The notes: generated by a model not told the origin, from the letters alone. Shown: positions 27,586 to 36,263, numbered from the stretch's first letter. The stretch is 64,000 nucleotides of DNA from Propionispora vibrioides (GCF_900110485.1 NZ_FODY01000002.1:1-64000), one strand, 5' to 3'. Numbers and translations: made by a program.

Positions 27586-27615
27586 TTGCCCCTTTAAGTT
27601 AACATAATTTATAAT
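27586..27615 (+). promoter_or_regulatory. Promoter of the outer-membrane protein gene
   Basis: TTGCCC (27586-27591), an 18-base spacer, then consensus TATAAT (27610-27615). Transcription would start near 27622, 30 bases before the ATG. Confidence 0.6.
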
Positions 27616-27653
27616 AAGAACAGGGCAATACTTACTATAAAGGGGATTTTTTC

Positions 27654-28370
27654 ATGCTTTATGCGACTCTGCTCACGGCTTCTTTTACCTTGGCTGCACT
27701 GACCCTGGCTACCGCTCCCGCCGCTGCCGCCCAGTCCGAAATATATGGTGGTTTTCAAACTTTCCGATGGCAGGAAACAGACTCTACCGGTGCCGAACTC
27801 ATGCACGAAACAGGTCAGCTGTTCACCCTTGGTACAGCTTTCCATTCAGGCGGCCGACAGGTACTGAATACCACAGCTCTGGAAGTGTTTGGCGGCTCCC
27901 CAACCCATTATGAAACCAACGGGTCCAGTGCCGATCATTACCACGGGTTCAGTCTCGAAAGGCGCTGGGAACAAACCGTTTCACCCGGTAAACCGGCCCC
28001 CTTTGCCGGTCTTGGCTGGAAACAGTGGTCCAGAAGCATCGACTCCAGCCCCGGCTACTATGGCTATACGGAAAGCTGGAAATCCCTCTACGGCAAAGCC
28101 GGAATCCGTCAGGAACACGGGCCGCTTTATTGGGTTGCCGGGGTAAAAGCTCCCTTACATATCAGCAACGAAGTTGATTTTATCGATACCACTTTTACTC
28201 CCCGAAAAACACTAGGCTATTTTGCCGAGATAGGTACAGCCGGTAAAGACAAAAAAATCAGTCTGACCTATGAATACCAAAAATACAAAGCTTCCGCCAC
28301 CGTCGACGGTTATTACCAGCCGGATTCCAGCGAACGGCTGCTAACGCTGCGCGCCGTCTTTACTCTTTAA
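27654..28370 (+). CDS. Predicted outer-membrane beta-barrel protein
   Basis: A 238-residue protein. A hydrophobic signal peptide with an Ala-rich cleavage region (ATAPAAAAQS, about residues 18-28) is followed by alternating hydrophobic/polar strands with many Tyr/Trp (for example YGGFQTFRWQE and KISLTYEYQKY), ending in LLTLRAVFTL. The pattern and length fit an 8- or 10-strand barrel. No named family was recognised. Ribosome-binding site AAAGGGG. Supports a diderm envelope. Monocistronic. Confidence 0.65.
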   Translation: MLYATLLTASFTLAALTLATAPAAAAQSEIYGGFQTFRWQETDSTGAELMHETGQLFTLGTAFHSGGRQVLNTTALEVFGGSPTHYETNGSSADHYHGFSLERRWEQTVSPGKPAPFAGLGWKQWSRSIDSSPGYYGYTESWKSLYGKAGIRQEHGPLYWVAGVKAPLHISNEVDFIDTTFTPRKTLGYFAEIGTAGKDKKISLTYEYQKYKASATVDGYYQPDSSERLLTLRAVFTL

Positions 28371-28470
28371 TAACGCTTTTTTCCCACCATACAAAAACTG
28401 CTTGCCACTGTTGTCACCGACAAAATTATGCTATGCTTAGAGTATCGACATACCCTAAGGAGGGATAGCT

Positions 28471-28989
28471 ATGATTTACACTCGCACAGGCGATAAAGGC
28501 ACCACCAGCTTGCTGGACGGCACCCGGATACGTAAAAACAGCATCCGGGTAGAAAGTTACGGAACCATCGATGAATTAAACTCCTTGCTTGGTTTTGGCA
28601 AACATTTTGTGCCCGAACAGGAAATTGTGACAAGGCTCCATATCATCCAAAAGGAACTGTTTGCCGTGGCTTCCGAGCTGGCTGATCCCCAGGGTAAAAC
28701 CTACGCCTCCCACTTAAGTGATACGGAAATTCAACGGTTTGAAGCCTGGATTGACGAATATGTAAAAAAAATGGACCCGGCACCAAAATTCATTGTTCCA
28801 GGCAGCAGCCAGGCTTCTGGCATCCTGCATGTGGCTCGCACCGTATGCCGGCGGGCGGAACGGGTGATGATGACGCTGGATGAAACGGAACCGATCAATC
28901 CGGTTCTTGTGAAATATATCAACCGTCTTTCCGACGTACTCTATACCTTTGCCCGCTATCTGGAGGAAACCCAGGAGTTAGTTAATTAA
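28471..28989 (+). CDS. Cob(I)alamin adenosyltransferase, PduO type
   Basis: A 172-residue trimeric ATP:cob(I)alamin adenosyltransferase that makes adenosylcobalamin. Signatures: IYTRTGDKGTTSLLDGTR (ATP-binding N-terminus, residues 2-19), YGTIDELNSLLG, FIVPGSS and VCRRAERVM (ATP/corrin contacts). Normal length. Strong ribosome-binding site AAGGAGG. Monocistronic; other cobalamin genes are not nearby. Confidence 0.95.
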   Translation: MIYTRTGDKGTTSLLDGTRIRKNSIRVESYGTIDELNSLLGFGKHFVPEQEIVTRLHIIQKELFAVASELADPQGKTYASHLSDTEIQRFEAWIDEYVKKMDPAPKFIVPGSSQASGILHVARTVCRRAERVMMTLDETEPINPVLVKYINRLSDVLYTFARYLEETQELVN

Positions 28990-28994
28990 AATTA

Positions 28995-29042
28995 GATAAC
29001 AAAGAGACCAAGGCCGAAAATGGCCTTGGTCTCTTTGTTATC
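28995..29042. terminator. Bidirectional terminator between the adenosyltransferase gene and fumC
   Basis: GATAACAAAGAGACCAAGGC from 28995 pairs perfectly with the inverse ending at 29042 around the loop GAAAAT. T-runs occur on both strands. Confidence 0.92.
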
Positions 29043-29050
29043 CATTGGAT

Positions 29051-30439
29051 TTATTTGTTCGATTGAATCAGACGGGTCGGGTCCATATGATAATCATAGT
29101 CAGCCTCGTTCACATAGCCGGTAGCCAAAGCCGCCGCCTTTAGTGTAATCCCCTCGTGGGCTGCTTTCTTGGCAATTTCCGCCGCTTTGTCATAGCCGAT
29201 CAAAGGCACCAGCCCGGTAATCAAAATAAGCGACTGCTGCAGATTCTGAGCGATCTTATTCCGGTTCGGTTCTATCCCCACCGCGCAGTTACGGTTGAAG
29301 GAATTCATTCCGTCGCTTAACAGGCGCACGGTTTGAATAAAATTATAGGCAATAACAGGCATAAATACGTTCAGTTGAAAATTACCCTGGCTCGCGGCAA
29401 AAGCAACGGTCGTATCATTGCCAAAAACCTGCGTTACAATCATGGTCAGCGCTTCTGCCTGGGTCGGGTTTACCTTGGATGGCATAATGGAGCTGCCCGG
29501 CTCGTTTTCCGGAATAGTAATTTCCCCGATCCCGCAGCGCGGACCGCTGGCCAGCCAGCGTACATCGTTGGCAATTTTCATCAGATCCGCCGCCAGTGCT
29601 TTCAACATGCCGTGCACCACCGTCATCTCGTCCTTGCTGGTAAGGGCATGAAACTTATTTGGCGAAGTCTGAAACTTCTCGCCGGTAAGCCGGCTAATCG
29701 CAGCCGCTACCTTAACGGCAAAGTCGGGGTGAGTATTGATCCCGGTTCCCACCGCCGTGCCGCCCATCGCCAGATTGCGTAAAAAATCAAGTCCCGTGGT
29801 CAGCATAATTTTATTCCGCTCCAGCATCCCCACCCAGCCACTGATTTCCTGGCCTAAGGTTAACGGTGTGGCATCCATCAAGTGGGTCCGGCCGATCTTA
29901 ACGACATCCTTGAATTCCGCCGCTTTAGCCGCCAGCGTCCCGATCAGTCCGTCCAGTGCCGGCAACAATTGCTTGCGGACCAGGGTAAGCCCTGCCACAT
30001 GGAGCGCTGTGGGGAAAATATCGTTGGAACTTTGCGAACGATTGACGTGGTCGTTGGGATGGACCTTTACGTTGGCCCCCGCTTCCGCCAGAATTTGTTC
30101 GGCCCGGTGAGCCAATACTTCATTAATATTCATATTAAACTGTGTGCCGCTGCCGGTCTGCCACACGGCCAATGGAAAATTTCCCGCCAGCTTATCCGCC
30201 AACAGATCGTCGCAAGCCCGGATAATGGCATCGGCCCGGACATCATCCAACAGCCCCAGTTCCTGATTGACTAAAGCTGCCGCCTTTTTAAGCACGCCAA
30301 ATACCGTCACCAGTTCTCCCGGTATTTTTTCCGTACCGATTTGAAAATTCTCAAAGCTGCGCTGCGTCTGCGCTCCCCACAGCTTATCCGCCGGTACTTT
30401 GATCTCCCCCATTGAGTCCTTTTCAATACGATATTCCAT
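29051..30439 (-). CDS. fumC: Fumarate hydratase, class II
   Basis: A 462-residue member of the fumarase/aspartase superfamily. Substrate-site blocks: WQTGSGTQFNMNINEV, HPNDHVNRSQSSNDIFPTA, and the flexible catalytic loop GSSIMPSKVNPTQAEAL. The NDHVN B-site loop and TGSGTQ favour fumarase over aspartase. In the loop the usual Gly after MP is Ser. Start at 30439 (MEYRIEKD) behind GAGAGGA. Interconverts fumarate and malate. Monocistronic. Confidence 0.92.
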   Translation of the reverse strand: MEYRIEKDSMGEIKVPADKLWGAQTQRSFENFQIGTEKIPGELVTVFGVLKKAAALVNQELGLLDDVRADAIIRACDDLLADKLAGNFPLAVWQTGSGTQFNMNINEVLAHRAEQILAEAGANVKVHPNDHVNRSQSSNDIFPTALHVAGLTLVRKQLLPALDGLIGTLAAKAAEFKDVVKIGRTHLMDATPLTLGQEISGWVGMLERNKIMLTTGLDFLRNLAMGGTAVGTGINTHPDFAVKVAAAISRLTGEKFQTSPNKFHALTSKDEMTVVHGMLKALAADLMKIANDVRWLASGPRCGIGEITIPENEPGSSIMPSKVNPTQAEALTMIVTQVFGNDTTVAFAASQGNFQLNVFMPVIAYNFIQTVRLLSDGMNSFNRNCAVGIEPNRNKIAQNLQQSLILITGLVPLIGYDKAAEIAKKAAHEGITLKAAALATGYVNEADYDYHMDPTRLIQSNK

Positions 30440-30594
30440 AGTAGCACATCCTCTCTCCATTTATGTATATGTACTATTTGCCATACAGCACTTATCTATA
30501 TGCCCAATTAAAAGTTATTTTATATAAACGATAATTATTATCATTTATATCTTTATTAAACGCCAAATTTAAGAAAAATGCAACATTTTCTTAC

Positions 30595-30623
30595 TTGGCA
30601 ACCCTTATTTTGTTTGTTATAAT
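30595..30623 (+). promoter_or_regulatory. Promoter of exoA
   Basis: TTGGCA (30595-30600), a 17-base spacer and TATAAT (30618-30623): a good housekeeping-sigma promoter, with the start near 30630, 23 bases before the ATG. Confidence 0.75.
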
Positions 30624-30652
30624 AACACAAAATCTTTGATTGAGGTAAAATT

Positions 30653-31408
30653 ATGAAGTTATTATCATGGAACGTAAATGGACTAAGAGCTTGCCTGACC
30701 AAAGGATTTATGGATTTTTTCAATACTGCCGACGCGGATATTTTCTGCATTCAAGAGTCAAAACTGCAGCCGGAACAGATCGATTTGCAGCTTTCCGGCT
30801 ATGAGCAGTACTGGAACAGCGCAATAAAGAAAGGTTACTCCGGCACAGCCGTGTTCACGCGCCTTGCACCGCTGGCCTGTACCCGTGGCATACAGATAGA
30901 AGAACATGACCAGGAAGGCCGGGTACTTACCCTGGAATTTGACAGGTTCTATCTGGTAAACGTATATACGCCCAACTCACAACGCGGTTTAGCCAGACTC
31001 GACTACCGGATGAAATGGGAAGAGGATTTCCAAGCCTATCTCATGCGACTTGACAGCAGCAAGCCGGTGATTGTCTGCGGCGACATGAATGTGGCTCACA
31101 AGGAAATTGATATAAAAAATCCGAAAGCCAACCGGAAAAACGCCGGTTTTACCGATGAGGAGCGGGCCAAAATGACGCTTTTGCTTGAAGCTGGCTTTAT
31201 CGACTCCTTCCGCCATCTATATCCGGACAAGCAGGATGCCTACACCTGGTGGTCCTATATGATGAATGCCCGAGCCCGCAATATCGGATGGCGCATTGAT
31301 TACTTTCTTGTTTCCGGCAAGCTCAAGCAAGCGGTTAAAGAAGCCACCATCTATCCGGAAGTCATGGGCAGCGACCACTGCCCTGTCGGTTTGGACATAG
31401 ATTGGTAA
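30653..31408 (+). CDS. exoA: Exodeoxyribonuclease III (AP endonuclease)
   Basis: A 251-residue enzyme of the EEP/Xth family for base-excision repair. Motifs: LLSWNVNGLRA (Asn metal ligand), CIQESKLQ (catalytic Glu), YTPNSQRGLARLDYR (Tyr), VCGDMNVAHKEID (Asp/Asn), and the end GSDHCPVGLDI (catalytic Asp-His). All are intact. Length normal. It is followed by a 155-base gap before a signalling pair and is probably independent of it. Confidence 0.96.
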   Translation: MKLLSWNVNGLRACLTKGFMDFFNTADADIFCIQESKLQPEQIDLQLSGYEQYWNSAIKKGYSGTAVFTRLAPLACTRGIQIEEHDQEGRVLTLEFDRFYLVNVYTPNSQRGLARLDYRMKWEEDFQAYLMRLDSSKPVIVCGDMNVAHKEIDIKNPKANRKNAGFTDEERAKMTLLLEAGFIDSFRHLYPDKQDAYTWWSYMMNARARNIGWRIDYFLVSGKLKQAVKEATIYPEVMGSDHCPVGLDIDW

Positions 31409-31563
31409 TTAAAGAAAGGCTTTCACCAAATTATTTAATTTCACCCTAGAGAATTTTCTTAAGAAGGCACCTCCACTGTAGGAAAAAGTCCCTGGAATCA
31501 CGAATAAACCTTTTAATATTCTGGTTTAGTACGCTACTTATGTTTTGTACAGGGGGTAATAGT

Positions 31564-31944
31564 ATGCCGCGGATATTGATTGTAGACGATTCCAGATTGT
31601 TTCGCGACTCCCTAAAAAAAATGATCGAGCCCCGTCTTTCGAGTGAATATGCGGAAGCAGCCAACGGCATCGAGGCCCTGGAAAAGCACCGTTCGTTTCA
31701 ACCGGACATCATTTTCACAGGTATCGTTATGCCGCCGCCTGACGGGATTGCCTTACTAAAAATTATATCCGAAATAGACAATAAAGCAGTCCTTGTCATA
31801 ATAAGCGCTTTAGGCAGCCAACCGGCCGTCTATAAGGAGTGCATGACTGCCGGCGCCTTTGCCGTACTAACCAAACCATTGAAACATGAAATGATTCTTT
31901 CTGTGATCAACTCCATTCAGTCTGAATTAAAGATAGGGGTATAA
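31564..31944 (+). CDS. Stand-alone receiver domain lacking the phospho-acceptor aspartate
   Basis: A 126-residue CheY-like protein. The acidic pocket is present (ILIVDDSRLF, Asp8-Asp9) and so is the lysine (VLTKPL), but the segment that normally reads LLDIxMP is IIFTGIVMP: Gly53 (codon GGT, 31720-31722) replaces the phosphorylated Asp. GGT differs from GAT by one base. It is therefore a pseudo-receiver, or a recently mutated receiver. The start at 31564 follows GGGGGTAAT. Four bases separate it from the HD-GYP gene, so the two proteins probably act together. Confidence 0.88.
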   Translation: MPRILIVDDSRLFRDSLKKMIEPRLSSEYAEAANGIEALEKHRSFQPDIIFTGIVMPPPDGIALLKIISEIDNKAVLVIISALGSQPAVYKECMTAGAFAVLTKPLKHEMILSVINSIQSELKIGV

Positions 31945-31948
31945 TATC

Positions 31949-32824
31949 ATGGAAGCAATTGATATTGATAAATTAGAAGCTGGCATGATTTGCAGTCAAA
32001 CCATTTGTGATGTACGGGGAGTAATTCTGGTCGGCGCCGGCGTTACATTGACGCAATCCTGCATCAACAGGCTTAAGCGTTTTAACATCCAAAAGGTAGA
32101 AATTCAAGCCGAAGAGCCGCCTGCTCCGCCACCTCTTCCACGACCTGAGTTTCCTGTGCAGCAAACGCTGCTAACCATTCAACGCCTGACTAACGGTATC
32201 CGCCAGCAAAACATGCTGAGACTACAATCAAGCGCCGAAACCTTTGAGTCTATCATTTACGCGGTATTGGAAAAGCCTTACGTACAACAGTTTCTGGATC
32301 AGGATGCACAAGATGAAAAATTATATAATCATAGTCTGCGGGTAACGATCATTGCCCTTTATATGGGAATGATTTGTCGCTACGACATGCTTAATCTTGA
32401 ATATCTCGCCATGGCCGGTATTATGCATGATTGCGGCATGGGAGGAGTATTGAAGGAAGATGACCGTCAACACCCGCTGAACGGGTTCATTAAAATGCGC
32501 AACAATGCACATATTCCCATGGTTGTGGCGTTGACCTGCTTACAGCATCATGAACGTTATGATGGAAAGGGCTTCCCCTTGGGCTTGAAAAGGGATCAAA
32601 TTATTGAGTTTGCCAAAATTATTGCCATCGCTGATCAGTACGACCACCTGATCATTGGCGGTTGTAGTCCTCAGGAGGCATTATTCAAACTGCTGGAGGG
32701 CAAGCGAAAATTATTTGACCCCACCATAATTAATCTTTTAAACAATATCATCGACTGGCCTCATGCTTTGCTTAGAAACCACCACCCCGAACCGCTGCAA
32801 ATAACAAATGACCAGGAACCATAG
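31949..32824 (+). CDS. HD-GYP-type protein, probable cyclic-di-GMP phosphodiesterase
   Basis: A 291-residue protein. The N-terminal 70 residues resemble the domain preceding HD-GYP (IDKLEAGMICSQTI), followed by a proline-rich linker (PPAPPPLPRP) and the HD domain: NHSLRVTIIALYMG, the HD pair in GIMHDCGMGG, and HHERYDGKGFPLGLK, where the defining GYP is GFP. Metal-binding His/Asp residues look intact. Such proteins hydrolyse cyclic di-GMP. Co-transcribed with the aspartate-less receiver. Confidence 0.85.
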   Translation: MEAIDIDKLEAGMICSQTICDVRGVILVGAGVTLTQSCINRLKRFNIQKVEIQAEEPPAPPPLPRPEFPVQQTLLTIQRLTNGIRQQNMLRLQSSAETFESIIYAVLEKPYVQQFLDQDAQDEKLYNHSLRVTIIALYMGMICRYDMLNLEYLAMAGIMHDCGMGGVLKEDDRQHPLNGFIKMRNNAHIPMVVALTCLQHHERYDGKGFPLGLKRDQIIEFAKIIAIADQYDHLIIGGCSPQEALFKLLEGKRKLFDPTIINLLNNIIDWPHALLRNHHPEPLQITNDQEP

Positions 32825-32844
32825 CTCCTGGTCATTTGTTATTT
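32799..32844. terminator. Bidirectional terminator between the HD-GYP and GNAT-cNMP genes
   Basis: AAATAACAAATGACCAGGA (32799-32817) pairs perfectly with TCCTGGTCATTTGTTATTT (32826-32844), overlapping the stop codon of the HD-GYP gene. Confidence 0.92.
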
Positions 32845-32853
32845 CTAAGTAAC

Positions 32854-33978
32854 CTAACTGTCTTGACTCAAATTGATAATAACCCGGTGTGCCGTCGCCG
32901 GATCGTTATGAGCAAATTTAGCAAAGGACAAACTGGATAGGACTAATATTTCGGCATCGGTTTTAGCGGTGATTTCTCTTCCCTGCCGCGGATGGACCAA
33001 CAGTCCGTTCGTGCCGAAAGATTCACCGGGGTAAACAACGGAGCCATCCCGGGCCTGTACCTGACCGGCAAGCACCACATTGACATCATAACTGCTACTG
33101 CCCTGCCGTACGATAGTTTCCCCGGCCGGACAACGCACCACCACACCGCAGGCGCCGACCAGTTTTTGCCCTTCCCTGGCCGACAGTCCCCGCAGCAGAG
33201 TCATTATCTGTTCCGGGCGATCTTCCAGGCGGCCCGTCAGGTATTCCCACAACCCTTCGTCCGTAATTAATTGGCTGTTAATTATATCTGAATTTTCCGT
33301 AAATTCTCGATAAAACCAATCCTTACTGCCGGTATCGGCGGTCCGTTTGCGCGCCAGCCGGTAATAAGGCGACCGAACAGCCTTCAGATGGGCTATGTCA
33401 TTGACCAACAGTACGAACGGCGACAACAGACCGAACTCAGCATCCTCAATATGCCCGCCAAAACGCTGAAAGCCAAATTGCTCATACAGGCGCAGCAAAT
33501 ACAAATTGCATAAGCCAAAACTGAACTCGACTCCCTGACTGCATTCCAGTTCATAACCGCGGGACGGCAGCAAATAGGAAATTGCCGAATTCCGGTAACG
33601 CGGAGCAATCATAAATTTTGAACTATAGGAAAAAAGCGGCTTTTTTTCCTTACCGTAAAACCGTTGGAATCTTTCCAATGATAACATGGTTTGCCAGCTT
33701 GGTGAAAACTGTTCTCTGGTGCCGATATTGACCCGCATAGTACCGACAATCTCATGGCCGGCCCGGGCATACAGGAGCAGTCCCCATTCATCCAGTTCAT
33801 CATACAGCAGGGCATCCCCGCCTTGTATCGCGGGCAGCTTATCCATTTCCTCCACATAAATGCGATAGCGGAAACGATAAATATCACTTTTTTCTTCCTC
33901 CGTCCGGGCAACGCCGATTTGCACTTGCCCTTGCTGCATTGCCTGAGGCTCGCTGAAAATTTGACAACCCTTTTCCAC
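32854..33978 (-). CDS. GNAT/autoinducer-synthase-like acyltransferase fused to a cyclic-nucleotide-binding domain
   Basis: A 374-residue cytoplasmic protein. Residues about 15-200 show an N-acyl amino acid synthase-like GNAT fold (FRYRIYVEEM; EIVGTMRVNIG; YSSKFMIAPRYRNS). Residues about 250-370 form a cNMP-binding domain of CRP type (CPAGETIVRQGSSSYDVNVVL; YPGESFGTNGLLV) without a helix-turn-helix. GTG start behind GGAAAGGGG. Reaction and ligand are unknown: acyl-homoserine-lactone synthases share the GNAT fold, but their key residues were not established here. Confidence 0.75.
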   Translation of the reverse strand: MEKGCQIFSEPQAMQQGQVQIGVARTEEEKSDIYRFRYRIYVEEMDKLPAIQGGDALLYDELDEWGLLLYARAGHEIVGTMRVNIGTREQFSPSWQTMLSLERFQRFYGKEKKPLFSYSSKFMIAPRYRNSAISYLLPSRGYELECSQGVEFSFGLCNLYLLRLYEQFGFQRFGGHIEDAEFGLLSPFVLLVNDIAHLKAVRSPYYRLARKRTADTGSKDWFYREFTENSDIINSQLITDEGLWEYLTGRLEDRPEQIMTLLRGLSAREGQKLVGACGVVVRCPAGETIVRQGSSSYDVNVVLAGQVQARDGSVVYPGESFGTNGLLVHPRQGREITAKTDAEILVLSSLSFAKFAHNDPATAHRVIINLSQDS

Positions 33979-34003
33979 ACTACATTTCCCCTTTCCTTAT
34001 TAT

Positions 34004-34091
34004 GCTGGCTGACAGACTGCAAAAGCCTTCACGGCTTCATCGTCCCACCTTCCTTCTCCAGGCAAGTGCCTGAGAAAGCCTCACAGCCGGC
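34004..34091 (-). promoter_or_regulatory. Candidate structured RNA leader (three-way junction) of the GNAT-cNMP gene
   Basis: On the minus strand an outer helix (GCCGGCTG with CAGCCAGC, 34084-34091 with 34004-34011) encloses two hairpins: TTCTCAGGCA/TGCCTGGAGAA (34054-34076) and AAGCC/GGCTT (34023-34037). The joining segment GGAAGGTGGGACGATG is purine-rich and unpaired. It sits between the upstream terminator and the ribosome-binding site. No known riboswitch class was recognised. Confidence 0.4.
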
Positions 34092-34113
34092 AAACGGAAA
34101 AAGAGAAAAAAAT

Positions 34114-34156
34114 AAACCGGCTTGAAGCATCTGTTTAGATACCTTCAAGCCGGTTT
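34114..34156. terminator. Terminator of the PAS histidine kinase gene
   Basis: AAACCGGCTTGAAG (34114-34127) pairs perfectly with CTTCAAGCCGGTTT (34143-34156); on the minus strand TATTTTTTTCTC follows. Confidence 0.9.
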
Positions 34157-34161
34157 GTTTT

Positions 34162-35796
34162 TTAAACGGGCAATTTAAAATATATTAAGAATTCGGTTCC
34201 TGCCGGGTCTGTTTTCACCTTCATCACAGCCCCGTGTCTGTGCACAATACGATAGCAAATGGATAACCCCAAGCCTGTTCCCGTGTCCTTGGTGGTCAGA
34301 AACGGCGTTCCCAGTTGTTCCACCAAATGAGCCGGTATACCCGGACCATTGTCGCTGATTGCCAAAACCACCTGTTCCGCTTCCTTATAAGTACGGATTT
34401 GCACCAGGCCTCCCTTGTGCGCCATGGCCTCAATAGCGTTACGGACCAGATTAAGCAACAATTGTCTGATTTCGTTCTCATCAAGCAATACATCGGGAAC
34501 TGGCGCCAATTGGAGACGGATGGCCGCTTTATCAGCGGTAGCCAGCGTTTCCAGCAGCGGGTAAATAGCATGAATGACTTTATTCAATGAACAATACTGC
34601 AGCTTAGCCCGTTTTTCCTTCGCCAATAGCAAGTACTCGCTGATAATATCATTGGCTCTGTCCAGTTCTTCAATTAAAATTTCGTAACAGCTTTCCAGCG
34701 CCTTATCGCCTTTTTTGTAGGCAATAAACTGCAAATAGCCCCGGACGGTGGTCAGAGGATTGCGAATTTCATGGGCTACACTAACGGCCATCTGTCCAAC
34801 CACATTCATTTTATCCGCCCGCTCGGCGATATTCTCCAGATTCCTGCGTGACGTAATATCACGGACAATCCCTTCCACCGCCGTAATCTTTCCCTCACCA
34901 TCGCGAATATATGTGGCTGTCTGCTCGGCCCAGATAGCAACCCCATCTTTACGCTGTATGGAAAAAATTCGCGGCCCAGTGTCCTCCTGCTGTCGCGGCA
35001 GTTCAAACGGATGCAGCAAGGTTCTGAACAAACTGCCGTCCCGGTAAAACTCCTCTACAGCATAGCCTGTAACCGTCAAAGCGGCGGGACTGATATATTC
35101 AAAAGCAGGAACCGAGCTTACCTTAAACCGGTAAATAATATCGGCGGCATTTTCCGCGAACAGCCGATAGGGCAATTCTTTATTAATCAAGTCCTGCCTG
35201 GTCTTTTCAAAATACACAATAATCGTACCGGCGGCAATAGTGACGCGAAGCAACCCCGCCAACGGCACTATCCAGATCATCCATCCCGGAAATAAGGGGA
35301 AGATCAGGGTAAGTGCACCCCAGAGGAAAAACGCATAGCCGGTAACCTGTTGTCCAATGCCGGAGCCTTCCATATGGAACAAAAAGAATATGCCGATCCA
35401 CAACAGCACCACGCCGCCATACCAGGCGGTAGGCAAAAGCTTATATAACGGCGGTACAGGCAGCAACCCCAGCAAAGCCGTAATCACAACAGCTAAAACC
35501 ACCCCATATAGCCAGCCCTTATGAATTTTCCTGTTGTTAAACAGGTAAATTCCCCAGACAAATACAATACCGCTGGCGTTAAACAACAATTGGTACAAGT
35601 TAAATTCCCACAGCGAGTGCTTCCACTGCAGCACACCAAAATCAAACAGAATATTCCGGAGCAAAAAAATAATCCAGGATAACGCCCACAGTCCGATATG
35701 TCTTTCTCTATATAAAACATACAGATATACATATACCAAACTTAAAGAAAATGTTCCGGCCGCCGAACTGATAGCCGTTAATAATATATAATTCAT
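34162..35796 (-). CDS. Membrane histidine kinase with a PAS domain
   Basis: A 544-residue protein: about six or seven N-terminal membrane helices (1-215), a PAS domain (about 228-340; FEYISPAALTVTGYAVEEFY and VEGIVRDITSRR), HisKA with the phospho-acceptor His in SVAHEIRNPLTTVRGYLQFI, and HATPase with NLVRNAIEAM, DNGPGIP and GTGLGLSICYRIV. The layout resembles orphan sporulation-type kinases. The start at 35796 (MNYILLTAISS) has GAAAGGAC upstream. No regulator gene is adjacent, so it is an orphan; the signal is unknown. Confidence 0.9.
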   Translation of the reverse strand: MNYILLTAISSAAGTFSLSLVYVYLYVLYRERHIGLWALSWIIFLLRNILFDFGVLQWKHSLWEFNLYQLLFNASGIVFVWGIYLFNNRKIHKGWLYGVVLAVVITALLGLLPVPPLYKLLPTAWYGGVVLLWIGIFFLFHMEGSGIGQQVTGYAFFLWGALTLIFPLFPGWMIWIVPLAGLLRVTIAAGTIIVYFEKTRQDLINKELPYRLFAENAADIIYRFKVSSVPAFEYISPAALTVTGYAVEEFYRDGSLFRTLLHPFELPRQQEDTGPRIFSIQRKDGVAIWAEQTATYIRDGEGKITAVEGIVRDITSRRNLENIAERADKMNVVGQMAVSVAHEIRNPLTTVRGYLQFIAYKKGDKALESCYEILIEELDRANDIISEYLLLAKEKRAKLQYCSLNKVIHAIYPLLETLATADKAAIRLQLAPVPDVLLDENEIRQLLLNLVRNAIEAMAHKGGLVQIRTYKEAEQVVLAISDNGPGIPAHLVEQLGTPFLTTKDTGTGLGLSICYRIVHRHGAVMKVKTDPAGTEFLIYFKLPV

Positions 35797-35925
35797 TACA
35801 AAGTCCTTTCGGGAAAGATAATAAGAATAACTGCATATTGCCTTTCTCCCTTTTCTATCCCCTACGGAAAATTCCCTTTTTGCTACGGCCCGCCAACAAC
35901 AAATATTGCACAATATTTCACTTGA

Positions 35926-36080
35926 GAACCACGAATTTACGTACACTGTCATCGTGACAGCTTTTTCCGTCAGACTGGGTCAGCAGAATAGCCCAAGTAT
36001 TCCTGCGGCTTTACTTCCCTGCCATGCAAAAAATCCGCTCACCCTGCCGGCACCGGCAGGTTCATGAAAGCAATGCTTCC
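35926..36080. repeat. Dispersed inverted-repeat element, type A, degenerate copy (A3)
   Basis: Starts GAACCACGAATTTAC and ends GCAATGCTTCC. The core TATTCCTGCGGCTTTACTTC and the flanking CTTTTTCCGTCAG match the copies at 44037 and 46406, but the terminal repeats have decayed. A type-B element begins at the very next base. Confidence 0.65.
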
Positions 36081-36263
36081 TAGAGCGTATCTTCAAACTA
36101 ACGGAATGGTCCATGGCGAGTGATTTTTGCGACAGACAAGGCATACCCTAAAGGGCACGCGGAATTTTGCAGGATAGCGGCCCCTATTTCAAAAAAATTT
36201 AACGAAGTATGGCACAAAAAGCGCCGTCAAGGAGCATTTCGGATAGTTTGAAGCCACGCCCTA
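36081..36263. repeat. MITE-like element, type B, copy 1 (183 bp)
   Basis: Ends TAGAGCGTATCTTCAAACTA and, inverted, TAGTTTGAAGCCACGCCCTA. It is the reverse-orientation match of 38377-38559 over its whole length, with the same 183-base size. The boundary TA at each end is consistent with TA target duplication, as for IS630/mariner-type elements. No coding capacity. Confidence 0.85.

Noticed and set aside
29051..30439. Aspartate ammonia-lyase instead of fumarase
   Set aside because: TGSGTQFNMN and HPNDHVNRSQSSND are the fumarase forms of the superfamily blocks; the Ser in the MPSKVNPTQ loop alone does not change the call.
34004..34091. Cyclic-di-GMP-I riboswitch
   Set aside because: Only a GGGAC resemblance was found. 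The conserved GCAAAC segment, GAAA tetraloop and receptor are missing.
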